Shown here: positions 36,881 through 47,258 of the stretch, piece by piece
How the letters are laid out: each line of letters opens with the position of its first letter
How positions within the stretch are numbered: position 1 is the first letter of the stretch
Assembly: GCF_030376615.1 (NCBI RefSeq)
Contig: NZ_JARRAB010000009.1
Coordinates: 62,001 to 126,000, forward strand
Direction: 5' to 3'
DNA: 64,000 nucleotides
Origin: Pseudomonas sp. sp1636
GTDB lineage: Bacteria; Pseudomonadota; Gammaproteobacteria; Pseudomonadales; Pseudomonadaceae
Notes under the pieces: model-generated
The model's input: the letters and a program-made list of their open reading frames with translations, nothing else
Database searches by the model: none
What the model was told of the DNA's origin: nothing
Translations under genes and position numbers: made by a program

Positions 36881-37096
36881 ATGAGCTTGCTTAGGCGGAT
36901 TAACCGCGGCCTTTGGCCGGGCGTGCTCGGAGCGCTGCTGGTTATCGGTGCTGCGACGATGCTCCCGGTTGGCTATGCAGTCGCCGGTTCTTGCGGCCCA
37001 CAGGGAGCGTCCTTGATTCAGGGGCCAAAGGGCGGTTGTTACTACATCAATAGAAATGGCAACAAGACCTACGTGGATAGAAGTTGCTGCCACTGA
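36881..37096 (+). CDS. Small exported Cys-rich protein with PBCV basic-adaptor-like tail
   Basis: The product has 71 residues. GAGGA lies before ATG 36881. A hydrophobic leader (about residues 10-36, ending VAGS) suggests export or anchoring. The tail has GPKGGCYYINRNGNKTYV, which resembles the PBCV basic adaptor motif (GPRGGxYYINxxGKKxYV), and four Cys (two in the final SCCH). It lies between mazG (13 bases) and the DUF2058 gene (20 bases), so probably the same operon. Function unknown. Confidence 0.72.
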   Translation: MSLLRRINRGLWPGVLGALLVIGAATMLPVGYAVAGSCGPQGASLIQGPKGGCYYINRNGNKTYVDRSCCH

Positions 37097-37116
37097 TTTT
37101 TTTGAATAGGAACGTT

Positions 37117-37656
37117 ATGGCTCTTTCACTACGCGACCAGCTGCTCAAAGCCGGGCTGGTCAACGAGAAGCAGGCCAAGCAGGTCGGCAAAGAGAAGCAG
37201 AAGCAGCAGCGTCTGCAGCATAAGGGGCAGGTCGAGAAAGACGAGTCGCAAAAGCTCGCCGCCCAGCAGGCCATGGCCGAGAAGGCCGCGCGCGATCAGG
37301 AACTCAATCGTCAGCAACAGGCAAAGGTCGAGCAGAAGGCCCGAGCCGCGCAGATCAAGCAATTGATCGAAGTGTCCCGGCTGCCCAAGTTGACCACCGA
37401 GGATTACTACAATTTCGTCGACGACAAGAAGGTCAAGCGTCTGTCGGTGAACAAGCTGATGCGCGACAAGCTCAGCAGCGGCTCGCTGGCCATCGTGCGC
37501 AGCGGCGGCGGTTATGAAGTGATTCCGCGTGAGGCCGCACTGAAGATTCAGGAGCGTGATCCGCTGCGGGTGATCTTGCTCAATACCCCGACCGAAGCCC
37601 CGGATGCCGACGATCCGTACGCCGCCTACCAGGTGCCGGATGATCTGATGTGGTAA
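37117..37656 (+). CDS. DUF2058 protein (YaiL type), nucleoprotein/polynucleotide-associated
   Basis: The protein has 179 residues from ATG 37117 (AGGAACGTT before it). The N-terminal half is a charged coiled coil (LRDQLLKAGLVNEKQAKQV followed by Lys/Gln/Glu-rich text to about 90), and the C-terminal domain has YYNFVDDKKVKRLSVN and VIPREAALKI. This is the DUF2058 layout; E. coli YaiL is called nucleoprotein or polynucleotide-associated enzyme without firm function. Binding to nucleic acid is an inference. Confidence 0.88.
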   Translation: MALSLRDQLLKAGLVNEKQAKQVGKEKQKQQRLQHKGQVEKDESQKLAAQQAMAEKAARDQELNRQQQAKVEQKARAAQIKQLIEVSRLPKLTTEDYYNFVDDKKVKRLSVNKLMRDKLSSGSLAIVRSGGGYEVIPREAALKIQERDPLRVILLNTPTEAPDADDPYAAYQVPDDLMW

Positions 37657-37666
37657 GCCAAGCGGT

Positions 37667-37727
37667 GTAAGCCCGGATGAAATCCGGGGACGGCTTAACG
37701 CCAGGCATCGCTTCCGGATTGCATCCG
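37667..37727. repeat. Palindromic repeat of the CCGGATGAAATCCGG type, copy 2 (decayed)
   Basis: GTAAGCCCGGATGAAATCCG at the left and CCGGATTGCATCCG at the right match copy 1 at 35956, but the inner part differs and the right end is degraded (GTATTTGG replaces GGCTAC). Confidence 0.75.
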
Positions 37728-37770
37728 TATTTGGTCTCCGGGCATTTCGTAGCAGCGGCGGGGCGCCTAG

Positions 37771-37831
37771 CCCATGCCCGCGATAGCGCGCCCGCAATAA
37801 AAGCATCGCGGGCATGGCCCGCTCCTACGTC
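37771..37831. repeat. REP pair of the RAYT-linked family
   Basis: CCCATGCCCGCGAT (37771-37784) faces ATCGCGGGCATGGCCCGCTC (37805-37824) followed by CTAC. The core equals the REP units next to the RAYT gene at 1506-1780, so this family is dispersed over the chromosome. Confidence 0.8.
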
Positions 37832-37876
37832 CGCAGAGGCTGGCGCCTAGGCATAGGATCTAGTTTCCGGTGCATG

Positions 37877-37899
37877 AAAAAGCCGGGCATTGCCCGGCT
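37877..37899. terminator. Terminator between DUF2058 and DUF3108 genes
   Basis: AGCCGGGC-ATT-GCCCGGCT with AAAA on the left and TTCTCTG on the right. The minus-strand reading, for the DUF3108 gene, has the T-run; it lies 24 bases after that stop. Confidence 0.8.
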
Positions 37900-37922
37900 T
37901 CTCTGTTTCTAGTGTCTGGACA

Positions 37923-38639
37923 TCACTCGCGGCGACCTTCGACCGGTTTGCCGTCGACCGTGCCCTCTTTGAGCATGATCTGGTATTCCTTGCCGTCCTT
38001 CTCCACCTGATGCAGGCGTACCAGCAGGTAGCCCCAGTCCTTGGCGAACCAGAGGATGGTCTTGCGCTTGCTCTGGGTCGGGTCGCGTACGCGCTCGACC
38101 TTGATGGCATCGATCAGGCCCGCCTTGGTGCGCACACTTTCTTCGCCGAGCACACGGAAGTCATAGGTTTCGATCTCGTCGCCGTCGATCACCTGATAGC
38201 TCATGCTCTTCTTGCCGGAGGCGGCGTCATGTTGCAGGACTATCTGGTACGTCGACTTGTCCTGTAGGCCGCGATTGAGCGGAACGCGCAGCGGGTTGCC
38301 ACGGTCGCTGCCGGTCACGTGCTTTGCGTCCCAGTCGAAGTCCTGCTCGATCACCTTGCCCTTGCCCAGGCCGTTGCGTTGGAAACGGTAGGTCAGTGGC
38401 AAAAAGGCGCCTTTGTCGATGCGAAAGGTGCTTTTCTCGCTGAGCCCGGCGACCAGCATGGAGGCTTCGAAACTGAGTTCCCAACGACCGTCGTCCAGGG
38501 CTTGCAGGCTGCGTTCGGCGGAGCCACTGACCGGCAGTTGCTTCCAGTCGGCGGTGTAACTGGCGGAGAACGGCTTCAACTCGCTGGCCAGGGCCGGCAG
38601 GCTGAATAGGGCAAGGGCGAACAGTAAGGCGCGACGCAT
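37923..38639 (-). CDS. Exported DUF3108 protein
   Basis: The protein has 238 residues with a signal peptide (cleavage near ALA/SE, residue 18). The mature protein is one DUF3108 domain: PFSASYTADWKQLPVSGSAE, FRIDKGAFLPLTYRFQRNG and LWFAKDWGYLLVRL are family blocks. It is a periplasmic beta-rich protein of unknown role. It starts 8 bases after the purN stop on the same strand, so purM-purN-DUF3108 form one operon, the order usual in pseudomonads. Confidence 0.9.
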   Translation of the reverse strand: MRRALLFALALFSLPALASELKPFSASYTADWKQLPVSGSAERSLQALDDGRWELSFEASMLVAGLSEKSTFRIDKGAFLPLTYRFQRNGLGKGKVIEQDFDWDAKHVTGSDRGNPLRVPLNRGLQDKSTYQIVLQHDAASGKKSMSYQVIDGDEIETYDFRVLGEESVRTKAGLIDAIKVERVRDPTQSKRKTILWFAKDWGYLLVRLHQVEKDGKEYQIMLKEGTVDGKPVEGRRE

Positions 38640-38647
38640 GGTATCTC

Positions 38648-39313
38648 CTAGGGGCGGATCAGGTGGCCGGTGCTCGGCAGTGGCTGGCCATCCAGCATTG
38701 CGCCTTGCTCGGCAAGGCGCAAGCGGTCTTCGGCGAACCAGCGTACGGCCAACGGATAGATCAGATGCTCCTGCTCGTGCACCCGTTGCGCCAGGCTGTC
38801 CAGCGAATCCTGCGGCTTAACCGGGATCACGGCTTGTACGACCAGAGGGCCGCCGTCGAGTTCCTCGGTGACGAAGTGCACGCTGCAGCCATGCTCGCGG
38901 TCGCCCGCTTGCAGTGCCCGTTGGTGGGTGTGCAAGCCTTTGTACTTGGGCAGCAACGAGGGGTGGATATTCAGCAGGCGTCCGCCGTAGTGGCGGACGA
39001 AGTCGCTGCTGAGGATGCGCATGAAGCCGGCCAGCACCACCAGTTGCGGTTCGAAGGCGTCGATGGCCTCGATCAGCGCCGCATCGAAGGCTTCGCGGCC
39101 GGCAAAGGCTTTGTGGTCGAGTACGCAGGTGTCGATGCCGGCGGCCTTGGCCCGTTCCAGGCCATAGGCATCGGCGCGGTTGGAAATCACCGCGCGAATG
39201 CGCACCGGGCTGCTCTTGGAAGAGCCAGCGCCCGCTTGGCTGCTGTCGATCAGCGCCTGCAGGTTGCTGCCGGAGCCTGAGATCAGCACCACTACATTGC
39301 AGGCGGTCGGCAT
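38648..39313 (-). CDS. purN: Phosphoribosylglycinamide formyltransferase
   Basis: The protein has 221 residues from ATG 39313. The fold mark VVLISGSGSNLQAL (residues about 7-20) binds glycinamide ribonucleotide phosphate, and the catalytic region NIHPSLLPKYKG (His) with a later Asp region (ELDGGPLVVQ) is complete. It uses 10-formyl-tetrahydrofolate in step three of purine synthesis. Its start overlaps the purM stop. The C-terminal part is slightly longer than in E. coli. Confidence 0.95.
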   Translation of the reverse strand: MPTACNVVVLISGSGSNLQALIDSSQAGAGSSKSSPVRIRAVISNRADAYGLERAKAAGIDTCVLDHKAFAGREAFDAALIEAIDAFEPQLVVLAGFMRILSSDFVRHYGGRLLNIHPSLLPKYKGLHTHQRALQAGDREHGCSVHFVTEELDGGPLVVQAVIPVKPQDSLDSLAQRVHEQEHLIYPLAVRWFAEDRLRLAEQGAMLDGQPLPSTGHLIRP

Positions 39314-40371
39314 CAATGGCGCTTCAGGTTGTTCAGGACGACCCGCTCGGCGCCTGCGGCGGCGCTGGCGATCTGGCCGATCAACCATGGCTGCTCGCCG
39401 GCATCGCGCAGGGTCTTGAGGGTGAGCTCGACCTGATCCTGGGCCACGCAGATGACCATGCCGACGCCGCAGTTGAGTACGCGGTGCATCTCGGTTTCGT
39501 CGACATTGCCTTGTTCCTGCAACCAGTCGAATACCGCCGGGCGCGTCCAGCTGGCCACGTCGACCACGGCCTGGGCGCCGTCCGGCAGCACCCGCGGGAT
39601 GTTGTCGAGCAGGCCGCCGCCAGTGATGTGGGCCATGGCCTTGACCGCGCCGGTGTCCTTGATCAGCTTGAGCAGCGGTTTGACGTAGATGCGCGTCGGC
39701 GCCATCAGCAGGTCGGTCAGCGGCGTGCCGTCGAGCTGGATGGTTTCGATATCGGCGCCGGCGACTTCGATGATCTTGCGGATCAGCGAGTAGCCGTTGG
39801 AGTGCGGGCCGGAGGACGGCAGGGCGATCAAGGCGTCGCCGCTGGCGACCCTGGAGCCGTCGATGATCTCGGCCTTTTCCACCACGCCGACGCAGAAGCC
39901 GGCCAGGTCGTAGTCTTCGCCTTCGTACATGCCCGGCATTTCGGCGGTTTCGCCGCCGACCAACGAGCAGCCGGCCAGCTCGCAACCGGCACCGATGCCG
40001 GTGACCACGGTGGCGGCCACGTCGACGTCGAGCTTGCCGGTGGCGTAGTAGTCGAGGAAGAACAGCGGCTCGGCGCCACACACCACCAGGTCGTTGACGC
40101 ACATGGCGACCAGGTCCTGGCCGATGCTGTCGTGTCGGTTGAGGTTCAGCGCCAGGCGCAGTTTGGTGCCGACGCCGTCGGTGCCGGACACCAGCACCGG
40201 TTGTTTGTAACCGGCCGGGATCTCGCAGAGGGCGCCGAAGCCGCCCAGGCCACCCATGACTTCCGGACGCGCGGTGCGTTTGGCCACGCTTTTGATGCGC
40301 TCGACCAGGGCTTCGCCTGCGTCGATGTCTACACCTGCGTCCTTGTAGCTGATGGAGGGTTGCTTGCTCAT
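39313..40371 (-). CDS. purM: Phosphoribosylformylglycinamidine cyclo-ligase (AIR synthetase)
   Basis: The protein has 352 residues with the usual start [45 protein letters not shown] and [16 protein letters not shown] blocks. It closes the imidazole ring to give AIR in step five of purine synthesis. ATGA overlap couples it to purN. It diverges from the DUF2066 gene over about 200 bases that must carry its promoter. Confidence 0.96.
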   Translation of the reverse strand: MSKQPSISYKDAGVDIDAGEALVERIKSVAKRTARPEVMGGLGGFGALCEIPAGYKQPVLVSGTDGVGTKLRLALNLNRHDSIGQDLVAMCVNDLVVCGAEPLFFLDYYATGKLDVDVAATVVTGIGAGCELAGCSLVGGETAEMPGMYEGEDYDLAGFCVGVVEKAEIIDGSRVASGDALIALPSSGPHSNGYSLIRKIIEVAGADIETIQLDGTPLTDLLMAPTRIYVKPLLKLIKDTGAVKAMAHITGGGLLDNIPRVLPDGAQAVVDVASWTRPAVFDWLQEQGNVDETEMHRVLNCGVGMVICVAQDQVELTLKTLRDAGEQPWLIGQIASAAAGAERVVLNNLKRH

Positions 40372-40570
40372 AGATCCAGGCCTTTAAAGGGGAGTTCGGA
40401 TGTGCACCGGCGCTGCGGCGGTCGGTCTGCGAAGGCGCGCGATTTTATCAGGCTTGCCGGGCAGCGGCCACCCGCGCCGTGCGGTGGTTGCCGGGGCACG
40501 GGCGGCTGTTTAAGGTATAAGGCTTGTGCCGCGGCCCGCACGCCACCTTCCGTCTGTCGAGAACCCATCC

Positions 40571-41605
40571 ATGCGCCTGATCGCTCGTCTATTAATCCTC
40601 AGCTTGCCACTGTTCAGCCTGTCCAGCGAGGCGGCGCTGGTGAGCGATCTGTATCAGGTGCGCGAACCGGTCGCCAGCCAGCAGCCGGAGGAACGTGACG
40701 CGGCCCTGGGTCGCGCCCTGCAGACCCTGGTGCTGCGCCTGACCGGTGACCGCGAGGCGCTAAACAACCCGGCGTTGGCCGAGCTGCGCCAGGATCCGCA
40801 GCAAATCATCAGCCAGTACGGCTATGCCGAGGACGACTTGCTGGTTGATTTCGATCCCGTCAGCACCGACCGCAGCCTGCGTCAGGCCGGGTTGTCGCTG
40901 TGGGGAGCCAATCGTCCGGCGATTCTGACCTGGTGGCTGAACGATGCCAGCGATGGTTCGAACCTGGTCGGCGATGGTCAGAGCGGCGCCGAGCCGTTGC
41001 GTCAGGCGGCGCAGCATCGTGGTCTGCCGCTGCGCTTGCCGATTGCCGATTTGAACGAACAATTGCAGGCGACGTCCGAGAACCTTGGGGCGGCCGAGCC
41101 GGAGGTGCTGCGTGCGGCGTCCCAGCGTTATGCCGCCGATGCCCTGCTGGTGGTGCAGGCGCGCGAAGATAACGGTCGGTGGCAGGCCCAATGGCGTCTG
41201 TGGTTGGGCGATGCACGCGAGCAAGGCAAGGTTCAGGGCGCCGATGAAGCGACATTGGCGGATGCCGTGTTGTTGATGGTCAGTGAGCGGCTGGCGCCGC
41301 GCTACGTGGTGGCCCCTGGCGCGGCGACCAGCCTGACCCTGGAAGTGCAGGGGGCCGATCTGGCGCGCTATGCCGAGCTGCAGCGCATTCTCGAGCCCCT
41401 GGCTGCGCAGTTGCACAAGGTCGAGGGTGATCGCCTGATCTATCGCGTCAATGCCAATGCCGAGCAGTTGCGCGCCCAGTTGGCGCTGGTGCATTTGCAG
41501 GAGGTGACGGCCGAAGCCCCGCCGGTTGATGCCAGCCAGGCGCCGAGCGGCGAGCCCGCGCCCCGGCTACTACAGCGGGACGATGTGCTGCGTTTTCGCT
41601 GGTAG
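40571..41605 (+). CDS. Exported DUF2066 protein
   Basis: The protein has 344 residues from ATG 40571; a signal peptide covers residues 1-22 (cleavage near SEA/AL). The mature part has YQVREPVASQQPEERDAALG and TWWLNDASDG-like blocks of DUF2066, a periplasmic family of unknown function. The Shine-Dalgarno is weak. Downstream are an AI-2E transporter and hda, the order found in other pseudomonads. Confidence 0.88.
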   Translation: MRLIARLLILSLPLFSLSSEAALVSDLYQVREPVASQQPEERDAALGRALQTLVLRLTGDREALNNPALAELRQDPQQIISQYGYAEDDLLVDFDPVSTDRSLRQAGLSLWGANRPAILTWWLNDASDGSNLVGDGQSGAEPLRQAAQHRGLPLRLPIADLNEQLQATSENLGAAEPEVLRAASQRYAADALLVVQAREDNGRWQAQWRLWLGDAREQGKVQGADEATLADAVLLMVSERLAPRYVVAPGAATSLTLEVQGADLARYAELQRILEPLAAQLHKVEGDRLIYRVNANAEQLRAQLALVHLQEVTAEAPPVDASQAPSGEPAPRLLQRDDVLRFRW

Positions 41606-41741
41606 ACTGCGCGGGTGGCTGGGTAAGCCCGCTTGAAACCTGCCGCCGAATAGTGCGCGGGACTTTAGTTTGTGGGTTGCGCCGCCAGGCTTTCGGATGC
41701 GGGCCTGCAGGCTGTTTAGTTGAACCAATCGAGGGCTGGGC

Positions 41742-42833
41742 ATGATCGATTCACGTCGCTGGCTATGGATAGCTGGGCTGCTCCTGCTCGGCTGGCTGCT
41801 GTATTCGTTGCAACCGATTCTCTCGCCGTTCCTGATCGGCGTGCTGCTGGCTTACCTGGGCGATCCGCTGGTCGATCGCCTCGAACGCGGCAAGCTCTCG
41901 CGCACCTGGGGCGTGGTGGTGGTATTCGCCCTGTTCAGCCTGATCCTGGCGATTTTGCTGCTGGTGCTGGTGCCGCTGCTGGGCAAGCAACTGCTGCGCC
42001 TCTACGAACTGGCGCCGCAAATGCTCGACTGGGCGCAGCACCAGGCGCTGCCCTGGGTACAGGCCACGCTGGGGCTGGGCGACGGCTTCTGGCGTTTCGA
42101 CCAGCTCAAGGCGGCGTTCTCCGAACATCTGGGCAAAACCGGCGACATCCTCGGCATGCTGTTGTCGCAAGCCACAGCCTCGGGTCTGGCTCTGCTGGCT
42201 TGGCTGGTCAATCTGCTGCTGATCCCGGTGGTCAGCTTCTATCTGCTGCGCGATTGGGATCTGCTGGTCGCCAGGTTGCGTGGCTTGTTGCCGCGCCACC
42301 GCGAAGGTCTGGTGGTGAAACTGGTCGGCGAATGTCACGAAGTACTCGGCGCCTTCCTGCGCGGGCAGTTGCTGGTGATGCTGGCGTTGGGGCTGATGTA
42401 CGCCGTCGGCTTGATGCTGATCGGCCTGGAGCTGGGGTTGTTGATCGGTTTGTTGGCAGGCCTGGCCAGCATCGTGCCCTATCTGGGCGTGGTGGTGGGG
42501 CTCGGCGCGGCATTGACCGCGGGCCTGTTCCAGTTCGGTGGCGATGTCTATCCGCTGCTGGCAATTGCTGGCGTGTTCACCGTGGGCCAACTGCTCGAAG
42601 GTATGCTGCTGACCCCCTGGCTGGTCGGCGACCGCATCGGCCTGCATCCGGTGGCGGTGATCTTCGCGATCATGGCCGGCGGCCAGCTGTTCGGTTTCAC
42701 CGGCGTGCTCCTGGCCCTGCCGGTGGCTGCGGTGATTATGGTTTTAATGCGCCATACACATGATTTCTATAAACTTTCTGCTCTTTATGGGGAGCCCCCC
42801 AGCGCTTCCGACGAGCCGATCAGCCCTGCATGA
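41742..42833 (+). CDS. AI-2E family transporter (PerM type)
   Basis: The protein has 363 residues and about seven to eight membrane segments in the order typical of the family: two N-terminal helices, an amphipathic linker domain (about 90-140), then a helical bundle with LMLIGLELGLLIGLLAGLAS-like text and PYLGVVVG. The name comes from one member that exports autoinducer-2; others are Na+/H+ antiporters, so the substrate is open. Its stop overlaps the hda start by 4 bases. Confidence 0.9.
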   Translation: MIDSRRWLWIAGLLLLGWLLYSLQPILSPFLIGVLLAYLGDPLVDRLERGKLSRTWGVVVVFALFSLILAILLLVLVPLLGKQLLRLYELAPQMLDWAQHQALPWVQATLGLGDGFWRFDQLKAAFSEHLGKTGDILGMLLSQATASGLALLAWLVNLLLIPVVSFYLLRDWDLLVARLRGLLPRHREGLVVKLVGECHEVLGAFLRGQLLVMLALGLMYAVGLMLIGLELGLLIGLLAGLASIVPYLGVVVGLGAALTAGLFQFGGDVYPLLAIAGVFTVGQLLEGMLLTPWLVGDRIGLHPVAVIFAIMAGGQLFGFTGVLLALPVAAVIMVLMRHTHDFYKLSALYGEPPSASDEPISPA

Positions 42834-43534
42834 AACCCATTCAACTGCCCTTGGGCGTGCGCCTGCGTGATGACGCCACCTTTGCCAACTACTACCCCGG
42901 CGCTAATGCTGCGGCGCTCGGCTATGTCGAGTGCCTGTGCGAGGCGGATGCTGGCTGGACGGAAAGTCTGATTTACCTCTGGGGCAGCGCGGGAGTGGGC
43001 CGTAGCCATCTGCTCCAGGCGGCTTGCCTGCGTTTCGAGCAGCGCGGTGAGCCGGCGGTGTATCTGCCGCTGGCCGAGCTGGTCGAGTACGGCCCGACCA
43101 TGCTGGATAACCTGGAGCAGTGCGAACTGGTCTGCCTCGATGATCTGGATGCCGTGGCCGGGCGGAGCGATTGGGAGGAAGCCCTGTTTCACCTGTTCAA
43201 CCGCTTGCGCGATAGCGGCCGGCGTTTGCTCCTGGCCGCCAGTAGCTCTCCACGCGAGCTACCAGTAAAGCTTGCCGACCTGCAGTCGCGCCTGACCTTG
43301 GCGCTGGTGTTTCAGCTGCAGTCGCTGTCCGATGAAGACAAGTTGCGCGCCCTGCAGCTGCGCGCTTCGCGCCGCGGCCTGCACCTCAGCGATGAAGTCG
43401 GCCGTTTTATCCTGACCCGCGGCGAGCGCAGCATGAGTGCGCTGTTCGAGTTGCTCGAACGCCTGGATCAGGCCTCCCTGCAAGCCCAGCGCAAGCTGAC
43501 CATTCCCTTCCTCAAAGAAACCCTGGGTTGGTGA
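42830..43534 (+). CDS. hda: DnaA regulatory inactivator Hda
   Basis: The protein has 234 residues. It begins with a clamp-binding peptide (QLPLGVRLRDD), followed by an AAA+ domain similar to DnaA without the DNA-binding domain: Walker A-like WGSAGVGRSHLL, Walker B-like VCLDDLDAV and the sensor region LAASSSPRELPVKLADLQSR. With the beta clamp it triggers hydrolysis of DnaA-bound ATP after initiation. Overlap with the AI-2E gene (ATGA) couples their translation. Confidence 0.95.
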   Translation: MKPIQLPLGVRLRDDATFANYYPGANAAALGYVECLCEADAGWTESLIYLWGSAGVGRSHLLQAACLRFEQRGEPAVYLPLAELVEYGPTMLDNLEQCELVCLDDLDAVAGRSDWEEALFHLFNRLRDSGRRLLLAASSSPRELPVKLADLQSRLTLALVFQLQSLSDEDKLRALQLRASRRGLHLSDEVGRFILTRGERSMSALFELLERLDQASLQAQRKLTIPFLKETLGW

Positions 43535-43608
43535 ACATTCGCCTTGCCTGCTCTTCGCTCGCGCCGCTTCAAGGTTAAATTTCGACGCTGGTTTAGGCGC
43601 AGGGGCGG

Positions 43609-44964
<1,356 letters not shown>

Positions 44965-45086
44965 GTGCGGGTCGCATCTGGTGTCAGGTGGCGGCTATTC
45001 TAACCGCGTCGGCGTCCTAGCCTGAACAGGGCGGTGTGTTTGTGGTCTGCAATGGGGGCCGGTTGACTAGTCGCTAAGGAGAAGGC

Positions 45087-46307
45087 ATGCGTCAGCGTTT
45101 CAATGATTGGCTGGAATTCTGGCGCTTTCTGCTGCAGCGCTTTCTTGCCGATCGCGGCGCCAACAATGCCGCCGCGTTGACCTACACCACGCTGTTTGCG
45201 GTGGTGCCGATGATGACCGTGACCTTTGCCATGCTCTCTGCCGTGCCGGCATTTCAGGGTACGGGCGAGCAAATCCAGACCTTTATTTTTCGTAATTTCG
45301 TGCCCTCGGCCGGTGAGCTGGTGCAGCAATACCTGCGCAATTTCACGACCCAGGCCCGCCAGCTGACCTGGATCGGCGTGGTCGTGCTAGCGGTTACCGC
45401 CTTCCTGATGCTGGTAACCATTGAAAAAGCCTTCAATACCATCTGGCGGGTGCGTCAGCCGCGCCGGGGCGTCTCGAGTTTTCTGCTGTATTGGGCCATT
45501 TTGAGTCTGGGGCCGATTCTGCTCGGCGCCGGCTTCGCGATCAGTACCTATATCGCTTCGCTGTCGCTGATCTCTGGGCCCGATGCGCTGATTGGCGCGA
45601 AAACCTTGCTGGGTTTCGCCCCGTTGCTGTTCAGTGTGGCGGCCTTCACCCTGCTCTATGTCACGGTTCCCAATGCACGAGTGCCATTGTCGTATGCCCT
45701 GTTGGGTGGGTTGTTCACCGCCGTGCTGTTCGAGGTGGCTAAAGCCTTGTTCGGGCTTTATGTGCAACAGTTCCCGGGCTATCAGTTGATTTACGGTGCC
45801 TTTGCCACGGTGCCGTTGTTTCTTCTGTGGATTTACTTGTCCTGGTTGATCGTGTTGTTTGGTGCCGAATTGGTCTGCAATCTGGGCTCGTCACATCAGT
45901 GGCGCAAGCGTGCCATACCGCGCTTGTTGGTGGTGATGGGGATCTTGCGGGTGTTCCATGCGCATCAACAGTCAGGCCTGGCCGTGCGCCATCGCGACGT
46001 GCAGCGCCAGGGCTGGCAGTTGCCGGAGCATGAGTGGGAGGAGGTGCTCGAGTTTCTTGAGCAGCAACAACTGGTGGCGCCGACCAGTGCGGGGGCTTGG
46101 CTGCTGAGCCGTGATCTCGATCATTACAGCTTGCAACAGCTATTGAGCCGTTGCCCATGGCCATTGCCACAGCTCAGCCAGTTGCCGGAGCAGCTCGATG
46201 AGCCCTGGTATCCAGCGCTGCGCGATGCGTTGGAGCGGCTGTACGAGGAGCAGGCAGTAGTGTTCGATGGCAGTTTGGCGAACTGGCTGAATCCTGTGGC
46301 CGAGTGA
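45087..46307 (+). CDS. YihY/BrkB family inner-membrane protein
   Basis: The protein has 406 residues. Six membrane helices occupy about residues 30-280, with family blocks [19 protein letters not shown] and [15 protein letters not shown]. The C-terminal 110 residues form a soluble winged-helix-like region ([21 protein letters not shown]), longer than in E. coli YihY. The old name ribonuclease BN is not supported by any nuclease feature. Function is unknown. Confidence 0.9.
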   Translation: MRQRFNDWLEFWRFLLQRFLADRGANNAAALTYTTLFAVVPMMTVTFAMLSAVPAFQGTGEQIQTFIFRNFVPSAGELVQQYLRNFTTQARQLTWIGVVVLAVTAFLMLVTIEKAFNTIWRVRQPRRGVSSFLLYWAILSLGPILLGAGFAISTYIASLSLISGPDALIGAKTLLGFAPLLFSVAAFTLLYVTVPNARVPLSYALLGGLFTAVLFEVAKALFGLYVQQFPGYQLIYGAFATVPLFLLWIYLSWLIVLFGAELVCNLGSSHQWRKRAIPRLLVVMGILRVFHAHQQSGLAVRHRDVQRQGWQLPEHEWEEVLEFLEQQQLVAPTSAGAWLLSRDLDHYSLQQLLSRCPWPLPQLSQLPEQLDEPWYPALRDALERLYEEQAVVFDGSLANWLNPVAE

Positions 46308-46464
46308 CAAAAAACGTCAGTTTGCGGCATGGCGCCGATGCCCGCTGACGGCCATTGGCAATGGCAGCCCTCCCGGTGGGGCAAAAGGAGGCTGGCACGC
46401 TTCTGGCAATGTTATGGCAGATTGCAATCAGGTTGCCGGGATTGATGGAGGTTGAAGGCGTTCC

Positions 46465-46689
46465 ATGACCACTGAACGTTTTAGCGTGGCGACTAATGGC
46501 GCGGTGATCCACCTTCACCAGCGCGATCCAAAAGAGGCGCTGGAGCGGCTGAACCGAATCACCGGGTTGCATTTTGCAAGCTGGCCCGAATCGCTGGTGC
46601 CCCATTTGCCCAAGCCGCAAGCAGAACCGCTAACAGAGCAGCCAGAGCAGCCAGAGCAGCCAGAGTGCGCGGCGCAAGTCGGCATTTGA
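46465..46689 (+). CDS. Small cytoplasmic protein with EQP repeats
   Basis: The product has 74 residues. GGAGG lies before the ATG. The first 50 residues (ATNGAVIHLHQRDPKEALER and LNRITGLHF) look folded; the tail contains three repeats of a nine-base unit (GAGCAGCCA, 46636-46662) giving EQPEQPEQP. Not recognised as a named family; its place after the BrkB-type gene is shared by other pseudomonads from memory. Confidence 0.7.
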   Translation: MTTERFSVATNGAVIHLHQRDPKEALERLNRITGLHFASWPESLVPHLPKPQAEPLTEQPEQPEQPECAAQVGI

Positions 46690-46739
46690 AATCAACACAA
46701 ACCCGCGCCTGGTACGGGCTTGGTCAGCGCTCGGCAGGC

Positions 46740-47132
46740 TCAGGCGGAGGCTTGGCGGCTGTCTTGCCGGGTCGGTTCGACCGCCTGGATGAACAGCTCT
46801 TCGACCACCAGGCTTGTCGCCGGCACCGCAGAGCGCAGGCGTATCTGCATGTCTTCGATCTTCTGTTTGACCGGGAGTCGGGCGACGCCGGACAGCAGGA
46901 TCTTGTTGTGCGAGCTGACTTTGCCGTGATCCACGCTGACTTCGCGACGTTTGTCGCCATCACGGTAGCTGACCAGCAGAGATACCGGCAGGTTGGCCAG
47001 CCCCGGCAGTTGTAGCCAGGTGGCGATGTTGTATTCGGCTACACGCCCTTCGTAGGGCGTGACCAGTAGCCGTGCAGCATCGACGATGCGCGACGGCGCA
47101 GGGCCGATCAGTTTGTCGTGGGCGTTGGTCAT
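46740..47132 (-). CDS. Protein of unknown function
   Basis: The product has 130 residues without signal peptide or membrane segment. It reads as one beta-rich domain (ATWLQLPGLANLPVSLLVSY, DGDKRREVSVDHGKVSSHNK) and ends in a Gln/Ser/Ala tail. I do not recognise the family. Codon use is like its neighbours and it has no overlap with other genes, so it is likely real. Confidence 0.7.
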   Translation of the reverse strand: MTNAHDKLIGPAPSRIVDAARLLVTPYEGRVAEYNIATWLQLPGLANLPVSLLVSYRDGDKRREVSVDHGKVSSHNKILLSGVARLPVKQKIEDMQIRLRSAVPATSLVVEELFIQAVEPTRQDSRQASA

Positions 47133-47258
47133 TATGCTGTTCCCAGGCTTATAACGGATCGTATCAACACGATGCGCAAAGAATTATAAGTGGGGCTGTC
47201 TCGATCAAACTGTGCGTTCGGCCGACGCTCGCTGTGACCCGTCTCGCAGTTTCTTCTT

